From assembly GCA_902519845.1 (NCBI GenBank), contig CABYLQ010000002.1:1-64000 (forward strand): a stretch of DNA of 64,000 bases, given 5' to 3'. Under the pieces are notes generated by a model. That model did no database searches and was not told the origin of the DNA. It saw only the letters and a list, made by a program, of their open reading frames with translations. The position numbers were made by a program, and so were the translations under genes. Shown here in pieces: positions 43,788 to 52,343 of this stretch. Positions within the stretch are counted from its first letter, which is position 1, and each line of letters begins with the position of its first letter. Origin of the DNA: an uncultured Candidatus Actinomarina sp. GTDB taxonomy: Bacteria > Actinomycetota > Acidimicrobiia > Actinomarinales > Actinomarinaceae.

Positions 43788-44824
43788 AGTAATTCTTTTA
43801 TAAATTTAACAGTTTCAAAATCAATAGGAAGTGATAAAGAAATTTCAGTTACATTACTTTCTTTCCACATTTCTACTTTTTTTTCAATATCTTTTTTTGT
43901 GCCAACTAATGTAAGTTCCTCTAGTAATTCTTTTGGAAACATTTTCTCTGATTCTTTTTTATTACCACTTAAATAGAGATTTTGTAATTCATCGGCAATA
44001 TCCTCATATCCGTATTCACAAAAAAGGTTGTAATAGAAATTTTTGGATTTTGCGCCCATGCCTCCAACATAAAGTGTGTAAACATTTCTTGCTGGATATA
44101 AATATTCATCAACCTCTTCTTCATCACATACGCGACCAATTACAGTTGTTACAATTTCAAATTTATCTTTTTTGTCTGATATTCCCGATTTTTTAAATCC
44201 ATTTGTTAGTGAGTCTTTATAAATCTCTTCGCCTTTAAGAGGAGAGTACATAAAAGGTAACCACCCATCGGCAATTTCTGCAGTCATTTCAACATTTTTA
44301 AGACCTACTGCTGCTAGATAAATTGGTATCTCATCTCTTAAAGGTTGATCAATAAGCTTTAATGGCTTTCCAAGACCAGTAGTATTTTCTCCGGACAGAG
44401 GTAGTTGGTAATATTCACCATTGTGCTCAACTTTTCCTTCTCTTTTGATAATGTTTCTTACTAGTTGTACGTATTCTCTTGTTTTTGCAAGTGGCTTACC
44501 ATATGGTACGCCATGCCAACCTTCAACTACCTGTGGCCCAGAAACACCAAGTCCTAACCTAAATCTTCCTTTTGACATCTGATCAAGCGTAACAGCGGTC
44601 ATGGCAGTCATGGCTGGAGTACGAGCAGGTATTTGCATTATTCCAGACCCAATATGCATATTGTTTGTTAAGGCTGAAAAATATGCAAGTGGTGTTACAG
44701 CATCATAACCATATGCCTCTGCAGTCCACACACAAGAGACACCTATGTCATCGAGTTTTTTAAATAAATCTTTGTCATCTGATATATGTGGACCAAAGTA
44801 TCCAACATTAATGCTTACATCCAT
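43784..44824 (-). CDS. LLM-class (F420-type) oxidoreductase
   Basis: 346 residues. Luciferase-like fold: V-N-V-G-Y-F-G-P-H at the start, A-Y-G-Y-D-A-V-T-P-L-A-Y-F, I-P-A-R-T-P-A-M-T-A-M-T-A, G-R-F-R-L-G-L-G-V-S-G-P. This fits the F420-dependent LLM clade. First gene of the operon with the CCAEP radical SAM and flavin reductase. Confidence 0.88.
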   Translation of the reverse strand: MDVSINVGYFGPHISDDKDLFKKLDDIGVSCVWTAEAYGYDAVTPLAYFSALTNNMHIGSGIMQIPARTPAMTAMTAVTLDQMSKGRFRLGLGVSGPQVVEGWHGVPYGKPLAKTREYVQLVRNIIKREGKVEHNGEYYQLPLSGENTTGLGKPLKLIDQPLRDEIPIYLAAVGLKNVEMTAEIADGWLPFMYSPLKGEEIYKDSLTNGFKKSGISDKKDKFEIVTTVIGRVCDEEEVDEYLYPARNVYTLYVGGMGAKSKNFYYNLFCEYGYEDIADELQNLYLSGNKKESEKMFPKELLEELTLVGTKKDIEKKVEMWKESNVTEISLSLPIDFETVKFIKELL

Positions 44825-44836
44825 AATTATTTAATT

Positions 44837-45346
44837 TTAATGTATTTTGAAATTTTCGTTCTCTGTCAAAACATAATCCATCAATATATCATGTTCTTCC
44901 GTTGGTATCTCATCTAATAAGTTTATATTTGCACATATCCCAATTTTTAAAGCTGTAGAATATTTTGACAATAGCTTATCATAGAGACCTTTACCTCTTC
45001 CTAATCGGATACCTTCTTTTGTAAATCCTAGACCTGGAATTAGAAATACTTGAGTATCTGTGACGGGTATCTTTATTGCAGGTTCAGCAATTTTGTATTT
45101 ATTTTCTACAAACGGTTCGTTCAATAAACAAATATTAAGCATCTCGTCATCTAAATAAGTTGTTTGAAGTTCTAAAAAATTGACTAAGTATTTATTTATA
45201 TTTATCTCCATTTTATTTGGGATGTATGTACAAACTTTTTTTTGATGAATTAATGTATTTAAAAATATGATATTAATTTCTGAGAGAGCAAAATCTTTAT
45301 AATCTAAATTTTTTAAGTTACTTCTTAATTTATTTTTTTCAATCAT
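44837..45346 (-). CDS. 5-formyltetrahydrofolate cyclo-ligase
   Basis: 169 residues. ATP-dependent enzyme converting 5-formyl-THF to 5,10-methenyl-THF. The motif G-L-G-F-T-K-E-G-I-R-L-G-R-G-K-G-L-Y-D is near the C-terminus and the basic N-terminal R/K-x-x-L pattern is present. The first domain is divergent, and the family length (about 180) is matched. It is divergent from plsC. Confidence 0.85.
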   Translation of the reverse strand: MIEKNKLRSNLKNLDYKDFALSEINIIFLNTLIHQKKVCTYIPNKMEININKYLVNFLELQTTYLDDEMLNICLLNEPFVENKYKIAEPAIKIPVTDTQVFLIPGLGFTKEGIRLGRGKGLYDKLLSKYSTALKIGICANINLLDEIPTEEHDILMDYVLTENENFKIH

Positions 45347-45372
45347 TTTTACTTATGAATATCATATCACTG

Positions 45373-45378
45373 TATTAT
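45373..45378 (+). promoter_or_regulatory. plsC -10 box, leaderless start
   Basis: TATTAT ends 6 bases before the ATG at 45385, with no Shine-Dalgarno sequence between them. Confidence 0.55.
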
Positions 45379-45384
45379 TAGGCC

Positions 45385-46119
45385 ATGCTCAAGAATAAAG
45401 TATTAAGCTGGTTCAATTTGTTTATTATGGCTCTCTACACAATCCCTGTAACTTATGCAATTTGGTTTGTTGGTCTATTCAATAAATACGGAAAATTAAA
45501 ATATTATATAGCCCAATCTTGGGTAAATCCATGGTTATGGGCCGCACGTGCAAAAACTACATTTACAAAAGCAGTTGAATATAAAAATAATGAATCTTTT
45601 GTTGTTATCTCAAATCATTTATCAAATATTGATTCTTTGATCCTTTTTAAACTATTAAAAATTAAATGGGCATTCATGGCAAAAAAAGAAGTGTATAAAC
45701 TACCCGTTTTTAGAACAGCAGCAAAATCTTTCAATTTTATAAAAGTCGATAGAGACAACCCAAATGATCGTGAATCTATAAATGAACAAGCAAAAAATTT
45801 ATTCAAAAATGGATGGTCACTAATGGTTTATCCTCAAGGAACACGTGTTGATAAAAATGAATTTAAAGAATTTAAAAATGGTGCATTTCATATTGCTCAG
45901 CAAAATAATGTTCGCATATTGCCCGTTGTAATTGCTGGTACTGGAGATATCTGGCCAAGAGGAAGCAAATTTATGAAAAGTGGTAAAGCAATGATAAAAA
46001 CACTAGAACCAATCGATATGTCAAAGTACAACAAAGAGAGTATTGAACAACTTGTAAAAGACACTCATCATAAAATGAAAAATGTATATGACGAGATGAC
46101 TTTAAAGCTCAAAAGTTAA
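45385..46119 (+). CDS. plsC: 1-acyl-sn-glycerol-3-phosphate acyltransferase
   Basis: 244 residues. Acyltransferase motif I N-H-L-S-N-I-D (77-83), motif II around F-I-K-V-D-R-D, motif III Y-P-Q-G-T-R (about 143-148). N-terminal membrane helix. Makes phosphatidic acid for phospholipids. The UPF0316 gene follows 2 bases later. Confidence 0.9.
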   Translation: MLKNKVLSWFNLFIMALYTIPVTYAIWFVGLFNKYGKLKYYIAQSWVNPWLWAARAKTTFTKAVEYKNNESFVVISNHLSNIDSLILFKLLKIKWAFMAKKEVYKLPVFRTAAKSFNFIKVDRDNPNDRESINEQAKNLFKNGWSLMVYPQGTRVDKNEFKEFKNGAFHIAQQNNVRILPVVIAGTGDIWPRGSKFMKSGKAMIKTLEPIDMSKYNKESIEQLVKDTHHKMKNVYDEMTLKLKS

Positions 46120-46121
46120 AA

Positions 46122-46637
46122 ATGGAATTACTTTTTGCCGCGGGTTACATATTCATCTTACGATTAATTGATCAATCTTTGGGTACTTTAAGAACTCTTT
46201 ATGTTAATAAAGGAAAACCACTTTTTGGCGCACTATTAGGTTTTGTTGAATCTGGTATTTGGATAATTGCTATTTCACAAGTAATTAGAGATTTAAATGA
46301 TCCATTTTTAGCAATAGGTTACGCACTTGGTTTTGCAGCAGGCACTATTGTTGGTTCTTATATTGAGTCAAGTATTGCAATAGGTGATGTTGTTGTTAGA
46401 ATTTTTTCACCTAAAGATGCCGACAGCCAAAAAGTCGCAACTGAATTAAGGAATAACGGTTTTGGAGTTACTTTAATAAATGGTGAAGGTATGGAAGGTG
46501 AAGTGAGCATAGCTTGGTGCGTTGCACCACGTAAAAAAGTAAGAAATGTTCTTAAAATTGTCTCTGAAATTAATCCAGAAGCTTATGTGACTACTGAATC
46601 GACAAATCCTACAAAACTAACCGGAAATCGTAAGTAA
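46122..46637 (+). CDS. UPF0316 / DUF2179-type membrane protein
   Basis: 171 residues. Three membrane segments then a soluble DUF2179-like domain. R-L-I-D-Q-S-L-G-T-L-R-T and the G-S-Y-I-E-S-S-I-A-I-G segment match the UPF0316 family. Function unknown. Ends back-to-back with pnp, which converges on it. Confidence 0.82.
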   Translation: MELLFAAGYIFILRLIDQSLGTLRTLYVNKGKPLFGALLGFVESGIWIIAISQVIRDLNDPFLAIGYALGFAAGTIVGSYIESSIAIGDVVVRIFSPKDADSQKVATELRNNGFGVTLINGEGMEGEVSIAWCVAPRKKVRNVLKIVSEINPEAYVTTESTNPTKLTGNRK

Positions 46638-48914
46638 CTAGATACCTTTTTCGAATTCATCCTCAAAAGATACTCTTTTACGGTTTTTGTTACCATTTTT
46701 GTTATCTTTTGGTTTTGATGATCTTGAGTTTCTATCTTTATTACTAGATTGTCTTTTTTCAATAGCATCTTCTGGAATTTCTAAATCATTTACTGGTGTA
46801 AGGCCAACTTTACCATTCTCAATTGAATCAACTACGACCATGATTTTATCTCCAACATTTAAGATTTTTTCAGGGTTATTCACTCGTAATTCAGAGTGAA
46901 ATTTAGAAATATGCATTAATCCATCTCTACCAGGAAGTATATTGATGAAAGCTCCGTATTTAGCAAGACTTACAACTTCACCTTCATATTCTTGATTTAA
47001 TTCAGGCTCTTCTGGATCAATAATTGCCATTACCATTTCTTTAGCAGTATCTAAAGATTCCTGTTCAGTAGAGCCTAAAGTAAGAATTCCATCATCATCA
47101 ATTTCTACGCTAGCTCCAGTTTCTTCTTCAATCTTTCTAATATTTTTACCTTTAGGTCCAATAACTTCGCCAATTTTATCTTTTGGTAATTCTATTGACT
47201 CTAACCTTGGTGCATTGCCTGATAATGAATCAGCTGGTTCTGAAATGGTATCTTCCATTATGTCTAAGATGTGATGTCTTGCATCTTTTGCTTGTTCCAA
47301 AGCTTTTCTTAAAATATCTGAAGGCAAGCCCTCAATTTTCATATCTAATTGAAGAGCAGTAATCACTCCCCTTGTTCCTGCAACTTTAAAGTCCATATCT
47401 CCCAATGCATCTTCCGCACCTAAGATATCTGTAAGTGTTACAAATTCACTATTTTTAGAAATTAAACCCATTGCTATCCCAGATACATGTTCTCTTATTG
47501 GGACTCCTGCTGACATCAAAGAAAGACTAGATGCACAGACTGAGGCTTGGGATGTTGATCCATTAGATGATATTGCTTCACTAACAACTCTAATAGTGTA
47601 AGGAAAATCAGCTTTTGGAGGAATGACAGGTAGCATTGCTTTTTCAGCTAATGCTCCATGACCAATTTCTCTTCTTTTTGGACCTCTCATCATGTAAGCT
47701 TCACCAGTTGAATATGGTGGAAAATTATAGTGGTGCATATATCTCTTTGAAGTAACAGTATCTATGGTGTCTAGCATTTGTTCAAGTCTTGACATACCTA
47801 AAGTTGTTACATTCAATACTTGTGTTTCTCCTCTTAGAAATAAGGATGAACCATGGACCATTGGTAGTAAGTTAATCTCGGAAGATATATCTCTGATGTC
47901 TGTTGGTGATCTTCCATCAAGTCTTGGACCACCACTAACTACTCTGTCTCTTACCAATTCTTTAAATATTGATTTGAAGGCTAACTTAATTGGTTTCGAG
48001 TTATCCTCTTCTTCATCTAAAAACTCTTCTACAACTTTTTCTTGTAATTCATTTTGTCGACTACTTCTTTCAGATCTTTCAGTAATGGAAGAAATCTCAT
48101 TTAATTCCTCTTTACAACTTGCTTCAATTTTTGATTTTAATTCGTCGGAATAGTCTTCAATAATTGGCCAATCTACAGAAGGTACATCATTCATAGAAAC
48201 TAATTCTTTTTGAGCATTTATTAAGGCTTGGATATATTCTTTAGATAAATCTATCCCGTCTGCAACAATATCTTCAGAGGGAGCAACACTACCTGAATCA
48301 ATTTTTTCAAAGGTGTTTTCTTTTGCGCCCGCTTCAACCATAACTATGTCAATCTCATTTTTTTCATTAAGCTTTCCAGCGATGACCATTTCAAATATTG
48401 ATTCTTCTTGTTCAGTATTAGTAGCTTGAACAACCCATTCGTCATTAATTAAGGACATTCTTACAGCTCCAACGGGAGATTCTAGTGGTATGCCTGCTAA
48501 CTGAAGTCCAAGAGAAGCAGCATTGAGTGATAACACATCATATTCATTTTCATTATCAACGCTTAATACAGTTGCAATAATTTGAGTTTCACATCTAAAA
48601 CCATCTGCAAAAGATGGTCGTAAAGGTCTATCTATTAATCTACAAGCCAAAATAGCTTTCTCAGTTTGTCTTCCTTCTCTTCTAAAAAATCCTCCAGGTA
48701 TTTTACCTGCTGCATACATTCTTTCTTCAACATCGACAGTTAAAGGAAAGAAATCAATACCTTCTCTAACCGACGTATTAGCAACAGTTGTTACTAAAAC
48801 ATTTGTATCTCCAGATGTTACAACAACTGATCCAGGTGCCTGAAGTGCTAATTTACCTGTTTCGAATTTTATTTCTTTATCACCAATATTACATGTGACA
48901 TTTGTTACGGACAT
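46638..48914 (-). CDS. pnp: Polyribonucleotide nucleotidyltransferase
   Basis: 758 residues. Two RNase PH domains with a helical linker, then KH (I-G-P-K-G-K-N-I-R-K-I at about 600) and S1 (about 650-720; Y-G-A-F-I-N-I-L-P-G-R-D-G-L-M-H-I), and a basic tail. Phosphorolytic 3'-5' exonuclease. Follows rpsO; the intervening hairpin suggests RNase III and autoregulation. GAGG lies 5 bases before its ATG. Confidence 0.98.
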   Translation of the reverse strand: MSVTNVTCNIGDKEIKFETGKLALQAPGSVVVTSGDTNVLVTTVANTSVREGIDFFPLTVDVEERMYAAGKIPGGFFRREGRQTEKAILACRLIDRPLRPSFADGFRCETQIIATVLSVDNENEYDVLSLNAASLGLQLAGIPLESPVGAVRMSLINDEWVVQATNTEQEESIFEMVIAGKLNEKNEIDIVMVEAGAKENTFEKIDSGSVAPSEDIVADGIDLSKEYIQALINAQKELVSMNDVPSVDWPIIEDYSDELKSKIEASCKEELNEISSITERSERSSRQNELQEKVVEEFLDEEEDNSKPIKLAFKSIFKELVRDRVVSGGPRLDGRSPTDIRDISSEINLLPMVHGSSLFLRGETQVLNVTTLGMSRLEQMLDTIDTVTSKRYMHHYNFPPYSTGEAYMMRGPKRREIGHGALAEKAMLPVIPPKADFPYTIRVVSEAISSNGSTSQASVCASSLSLMSAGVPIREHVSGIAMGLISKNSEFVTLTDILGAEDALGDMDFKVAGTRGVITALQLDMKIEGLPSDILRKALEQAKDARHHILDIMEDTISEPADSLSGNAPRLESIELPKDKIGEVIGPKGKNIRKIEEETGASVEIDDDGILTLGSTEQESLDTAKEMVMAIIDPEEPELNQEYEGEVVSLAKYGAFINILPGRDGLMHISKFHSELRVNNPEKILNVGDKIMVVVDSIENGKVGLTPVNDLEIPEDAIEKRQSSNKDRNSRSSKPKDNKNGNKNRKRVSFEDEFEKGI

Positions 48915-48937
48915 TTATCCTCTTTTCCAAGATGAGG

Positions 48938-48978
48938 TTATTAATTGCCAGCTTTCCTTAAAAGCTCTCAATTAACAA
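48938..48978 (-). ncRNA. rpsO-pnp intercistronic hairpin (putative RNase III site)
   Basis: Minus-strand RNA: a 10-pair outer stem (one G-U pair), a 2x2 internal loop, a 6-pair inner stem AGCTTT/AAAGCT, and a TAAGG loop. There is no T-run after it, so it is not a terminator. In E. coli, RNase III cuts a hairpin at the same place and PNPase then represses its own mRNA. Confidence 0.65.
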
Positions 48979-48997
48979 CGCTCTATCTTATTTTTAT

Positions 48998-49255
48998 TTA
49001 CTTTCTTAGACCAAGTTTATCAATTAAAGATCTATATCTCTCAACATCTTGATTTTCAAGATACTGAAGAAGCCTTTTTCTTTTACCTACAAGCATTAAA
49101 AGTCCTCTTCGTGTGTGATGGTCTTTTTTATGTTCTTTTAAATGACCAGTTAGATCGTCAATTCTTTTTGTAAGTAAGGCTACTTGAACCTCTGTTGACC
49201 CGGTATCACTGTCTGATTTGCCGTATTCTTTAATTAATTCTTCTTTGGTCTTCAT
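48998..49255 (-). CDS. rpsO: 30S ribosomal protein S15
   Basis: 85 residues (89 is usual). Small-subunit protein that binds 16S rRNA. The S15 signature [14 protein letters not shown]-x-R-I and [11 protein letters not shown] is present. Upstream of pnp, as in E. coli. Confidence 0.98.
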   Translation of the reverse strand: MKTKEELIKEYGKSDSDTGSTEVQVALLTKRIDDLTGHLKEHKKDHHTRRGLLMLVGKRKRLLQYLENQDVERYRSLIDKLGLRK

Positions 49256-49294
49256 CCGAAATAATGATAGTAGTTAATGAATCTAAAGTGTAAA

Positions 49295-50191
49295 TTAAAA
49301 GTATTTCTTTGCTGTTTTAATATCTTTAGCTATTTGAATCTTCAATTCATCAATATTATTAAATTTTATTTCATTACGAATAAACTTGTTTAATGAGAGT
49401 TCTACCTTTTTATCGTATATATCAGATGAAAAGTCAAAAATATGAGCTTCAATTTTTACGGTTGATTGATCATCAACAGTAGGATTTATTCCAATATTTA
49501 CTATTGCATTGAAAATATCATTATCTATATTTATTGTTCCTGCGTAAACACCGAAATTAGGAATAAAAGTATCTTGGTCTAATGACAAATTAGCAGTTCG
49601 AAAACCTAGACTTCTTCCAAGTTTTTTGCCTTCGATTACAGTACCAATAAGTGAAAATTCTCTTCCAAGATAAACATTAGCTTTTTCAATTTCACCATTT
49701 GAAAGATAATAACGAATTTTTGTAGATGAGACTTTCTCATTATCTATAAGAAAATCATCAAGTAAATAAACATTATCAACACCAAAAAAATCAATTAGTG
49801 AAGTTATATCACCTGACCTGTTGTTGCCAAACTTAAAGTCTTTGCCAACAACAATTTTTTTAACATTTAAATTATTCTTCAAGTATTTGCAAAATTGTTC
49901 TTGTGAAATTTTATTAAAATTTTCAAAATTTAAATAAATTAGATTATTTGGATTAAAAGCGGAAAAAATTTTTTCCCTACCTTTATTTGATATAAGAGGT
50001 TTCAAATCTTCATTAAAGTAAATTTTTGGTATTACTTCAAAAGTGATTATGTCAAATTCTGTTGAAATACTTGTTGTTTTTTTAAATAATTGTTGATGGG
50101 CCAAATGAATACCATCAAATCCCCCAATACATACAACTCCAGAACTATTTTCTATATTTGTATCAGGTTTTGAATTATTGTAAATTTTCAT
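49295..50191 (-). CDS. ribF: Bifunctional riboflavin kinase / FAD synthetase
   Basis: 298 residues. N-terminal FAD synthetase with G-G-F-D-G-I-H-L-A-H; C-terminal riboflavin kinase with G-R-S-L-G-F-R-T-A-N-L and the N-I-G-I-N-P-T segment. Converts riboflavin to FMN and FAD; flavin enzymes are plentiful here. Its start overlaps truB by 4 bases. Confidence 0.96.
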   Translation of the reverse strand: MKIYNNSKPDTNIENSSGVVCIGGFDGIHLAHQQLFKKTTSISTEFDIITFEVIPKIYFNEDLKPLISNKGREKIFSAFNPNNLIYLNFENFNKISQEQFCKYLKNNLNVKKIVVGKDFKFGNNRSGDITSLIDFFGVDNVYLLDDFLIDNEKVSSTKIRYYLSNGEIEKANVYLGREFSLIGTVIEGKKLGRSLGFRTANLSLDQDTFIPNFGVYAGTINIDNDIFNAIVNIGINPTVDDQSTVKIEAHIFDFSSDIYDKKVELSLNKFIRNEIKFNNIDELKIQIAKDIKTAKKYF

Positions 50192-51069
50192 ATCAATACT
50201 TTTTGTGGTTTAAATTTATTCTCATTGTAAGGTTCGTAAATTGCAAGAATAGTATTTTTATTTTCAATAATTGAAAGTTTCTTTTCCCCAAAATATTTAT
50301 TAGATAGAAAATTACCATTACTAATTTCTTCAATTAAATCATCACCGACTGAAATGACAGGTAGATTGAACAATTCAGTCCATACTAATGGAGCAGGTAT
50401 GTCATTTTCTGTTTTTGTATCAATTTCATCAATAATTGGTGAATTTTTACTATTTAAATTACCTATAGATGTTCTGACAATTGAGGATACAACAGCTTTT
50501 GTTCCTAAGTAACTTGCAAGGTCAACTACCAATGATCTGATAAATGTTCCTTTACTTACTGATGCTGAAAATGTAGCTTTATTATTTTCAAAATTTAAAA
50601 GATTAAAACTGCTGACTTCCACTTCCCTTTCAGGAATATCAACATTTTTATTTTGCCTAGCGTATTTGTATAATCTTTTGCCATCAACTTTGATAGCGGA
50701 ATAAATTGGAGGTGTTTGTTTTATCTTTCCCGTAAGACTAGCAATACCGTCATCAAGCTCCTGTTGTAATAATTTTAAGTTTATGGACTCCACTTCCCTA
50801 ACGTCTGTATCAGTATCAAAACTATCTGATTCAACACCGAATAATGCTTCAAACTCATATGTTTTATTTGTATCTTTCAAATAATCGAAGAGTTTTGTAT
50901 ATTTATTCGTGGCAAGAAGCATCAAACCACTTGCATTTGGATCTAACGTACCTGAATGACCAACTTTAGAAAATGAATATTTTTTTTTAAAAACGGTACA
51001 AAGATCTTGGGATGTCCAATTACGAGGTTTATTTACTAAATAAAAGTTAGATAAATTTTCTAATTTCAT
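50188..51069 (-). CDS. truB: tRNA pseudouridine-55 synthase
   Basis: About 293 residues from the ATG at 51069; the longer open frame to 51105 runs deeper into nrnA and lacks similarity. Catalytic motif H-S-G-T-L-D-P-N-A-S-G, with Asp, is near residue 38. Makes psi55 in the T loop of tRNA. Overlaps nrnA by 23 bases. Confidence 0.95.
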   Translation of the reverse strand: MKLENLSNFYLVNKPRNWTSQDLCTVFKKKYSFSKVGHSGTLDPNASGLMLLATNKYTKLFDYLKDTNKTYEFEALFGVESDSFDTDTDVREVESINLKLLQQELDDGIASLTGKIKQTPPIYSAIKVDGKRLYKYARQNKNVDIPEREVEVSSFNLLNFENNKATFSASVSKGTFIRSLVVDLASYLGTKAVVSSIVRTSIGNLNSKNSPIIDEIDTKTENDIPAPLVWTELFNLPVISVGDDLIEEISNGNFLSNKYFGEKKLSIIENKNTILAIYEPYNENKFKPQKVLI

Positions 51070-51991
51070 ACTCGATTTTTTCAATGATATTCTCAGGAGA
51101 ATCATTACTTGAAAATCCGCTAGCAGCTACATGTCCACCACCATCAAAAATTGAAGCAATTTGTTGAACATTAATATCTCCTCTTGATCTTAAACTTCCT
51201 TTAAATGTCCCATCTTTTTGTTCTTTTAACAGCAAAGCTACATTTGACTCTTTTACAAGTCTGACAACATCGATTAAAAAATCTGTTTCTTCTGGTTCAA
51301 CCTGGTAATCGGTGTAATCATTCTGGTACACAATTGAATGTGCGAAGTTAATTTCTTCTTTAAGAACTATTCTTTCAATGATTTTACTTTGAAGCGTTAA
51401 GGCATTAAATTCTATAGATCCATAAATATTTTCACTTATTTGTGATAGATTTGCACCTGCATCAAGTAATTCAGAAGCGATATTAAAAACCTCAGATGTA
51501 GTATTTGAATATTGAAATCTTCCAGTATCTGTGATTAAACCAGTCAATAAACAATTTGCCATATCCTTACTAATTTCAATATTTTCTTCTTTAAATTGTC
51601 TGAATAAAACTTGAGTAGTACTTGCGGCATCTGAGTCAATGATCTGTACATCTCCAAATGAAGGATCTACATGGTGATCAATTACAATAATATTTTTTGC
51701 TTCTAAAACAAGATTTTCAAATTTACCTAGCCTAGATGAATTGCCACAGTCAAAAACAAAAGCTGTTTCATATTTATCTTTATTACTATTGGAGATTAGA
51801 TCATATGGTAAATGATTTAAGTTGGAAGGTAATTTTGTAGTTATGTCAAAATTTATATCAGCTGAAAGATCATTACTGTCTAAATACAATTTCAATGCAA
51901 GTGCTGCACCTAAAGCATCTCCATCAGGATTTACATGCCCAGTGATAAAAACAGAACCAATATTAAAGTAATCTGAAATATTATTTGTCAT
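51047..51991 (-). CDS. nrnA: DHH-family bifunctional nanoRNase / pAp phosphatase
   Basis: 314 residues. DHH motif I-D-H-H-V-D and the first-site motif G-H-V-N-P-D-G-D-A-L-G; DHHA1 domain with G-G-G-H-V-A-A-S-G. Degrades nanoRNAs and pAp. It lies between rbfA and truB, the standard order. Overlaps rbfA by 11 bases. Confidence 0.95.
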   Translation of the reverse strand: MTNNISDYFNIGSVFITGHVNPDGDALGAALALKLYLDSNDLSADINFDITTKLPSNLNHLPYDLISNSNKDKYETAFVFDCGNSSRLGKFENLVLEAKNIIVIDHHVDPSFGDVQIIDSDAASTTQVLFRQFKEENIEISKDMANCLLTGLITDTGRFQYSNTTSEVFNIASELLDAGANLSQISENIYGSIEFNALTLQSKIIERIVLKEEINFAHSIVYQNDYTDYQVEPEETDFLIDVVRLVKESNVALLLKEQKDGTFKGSLRSRGDINVQQIASIFDGGGHVAASGFSSNDSPENIIEKIEYEIRKFI

Positions 51992-52343
51992 TTAGTGAAC
52001 CAATAATTTTGTTAATTTTATCGATATCTTCAAAAGAATGATCTAACTCAAATATGATTGTTGGAACATATTTGGTTTTCATTTCCTTTGCAAGAACCCT
52101 TTGTATTTTTTGTTTACTTCTAGATAATGACTGATTCAGAGAAGATTTATTATTTTCTATAGAAGAAACAAGTACAGTAGTTTTTTTTAGATCAGGTGAC
52201 GTAGAAACTAAGGTTACTGTTGCCTTGTTTAATGTAGGGTCTGAGCTGTTCAAAAAGCAATCAGAAATTATCTGTTGTATCATCGGATTGATCCGATTTA
52301 CTCTTCCTCCTCTCAAACCCTTTTCCATATTTTTATACTTCAA
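51981..52343 (-). CDS. rbfA: Ribosome-binding factor A
   Basis: 120 residues. KH-like fold; R-x-x-R-I-N-P-M-I-Q-Q-I-I at the start and F-E-L-D-H-S near the end. Matures 16S rRNA at the 30S 5' end. The second Met is an alternative start. Overlaps infB by 11 bases. Confidence 0.93.
   Translation of the reverse strand: MKYKNMEKGLRGGRVNRINPMIQQIISDCFLNSSDPTLNKATVTLVSTSPDLKKTTVLVSSIENNKSSLNQSLSRSKQKIQRVLAKEMKTKYVPTIIFELDHSFEDIDKINKIIGSLNDK

Noticed and set aside
47764-48153. Long antisense frame inside pnp (also 14244-14513 and 54543-54818 inside recA and nusA)
   Set aside because: Ser-rich composition, no similarity, and fully inside well-supported genes.
48938-48978. Terminator between rpsO and pnp
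   Set aside because: No T-run follows the hairpin and the genes are normally co-transcribed.
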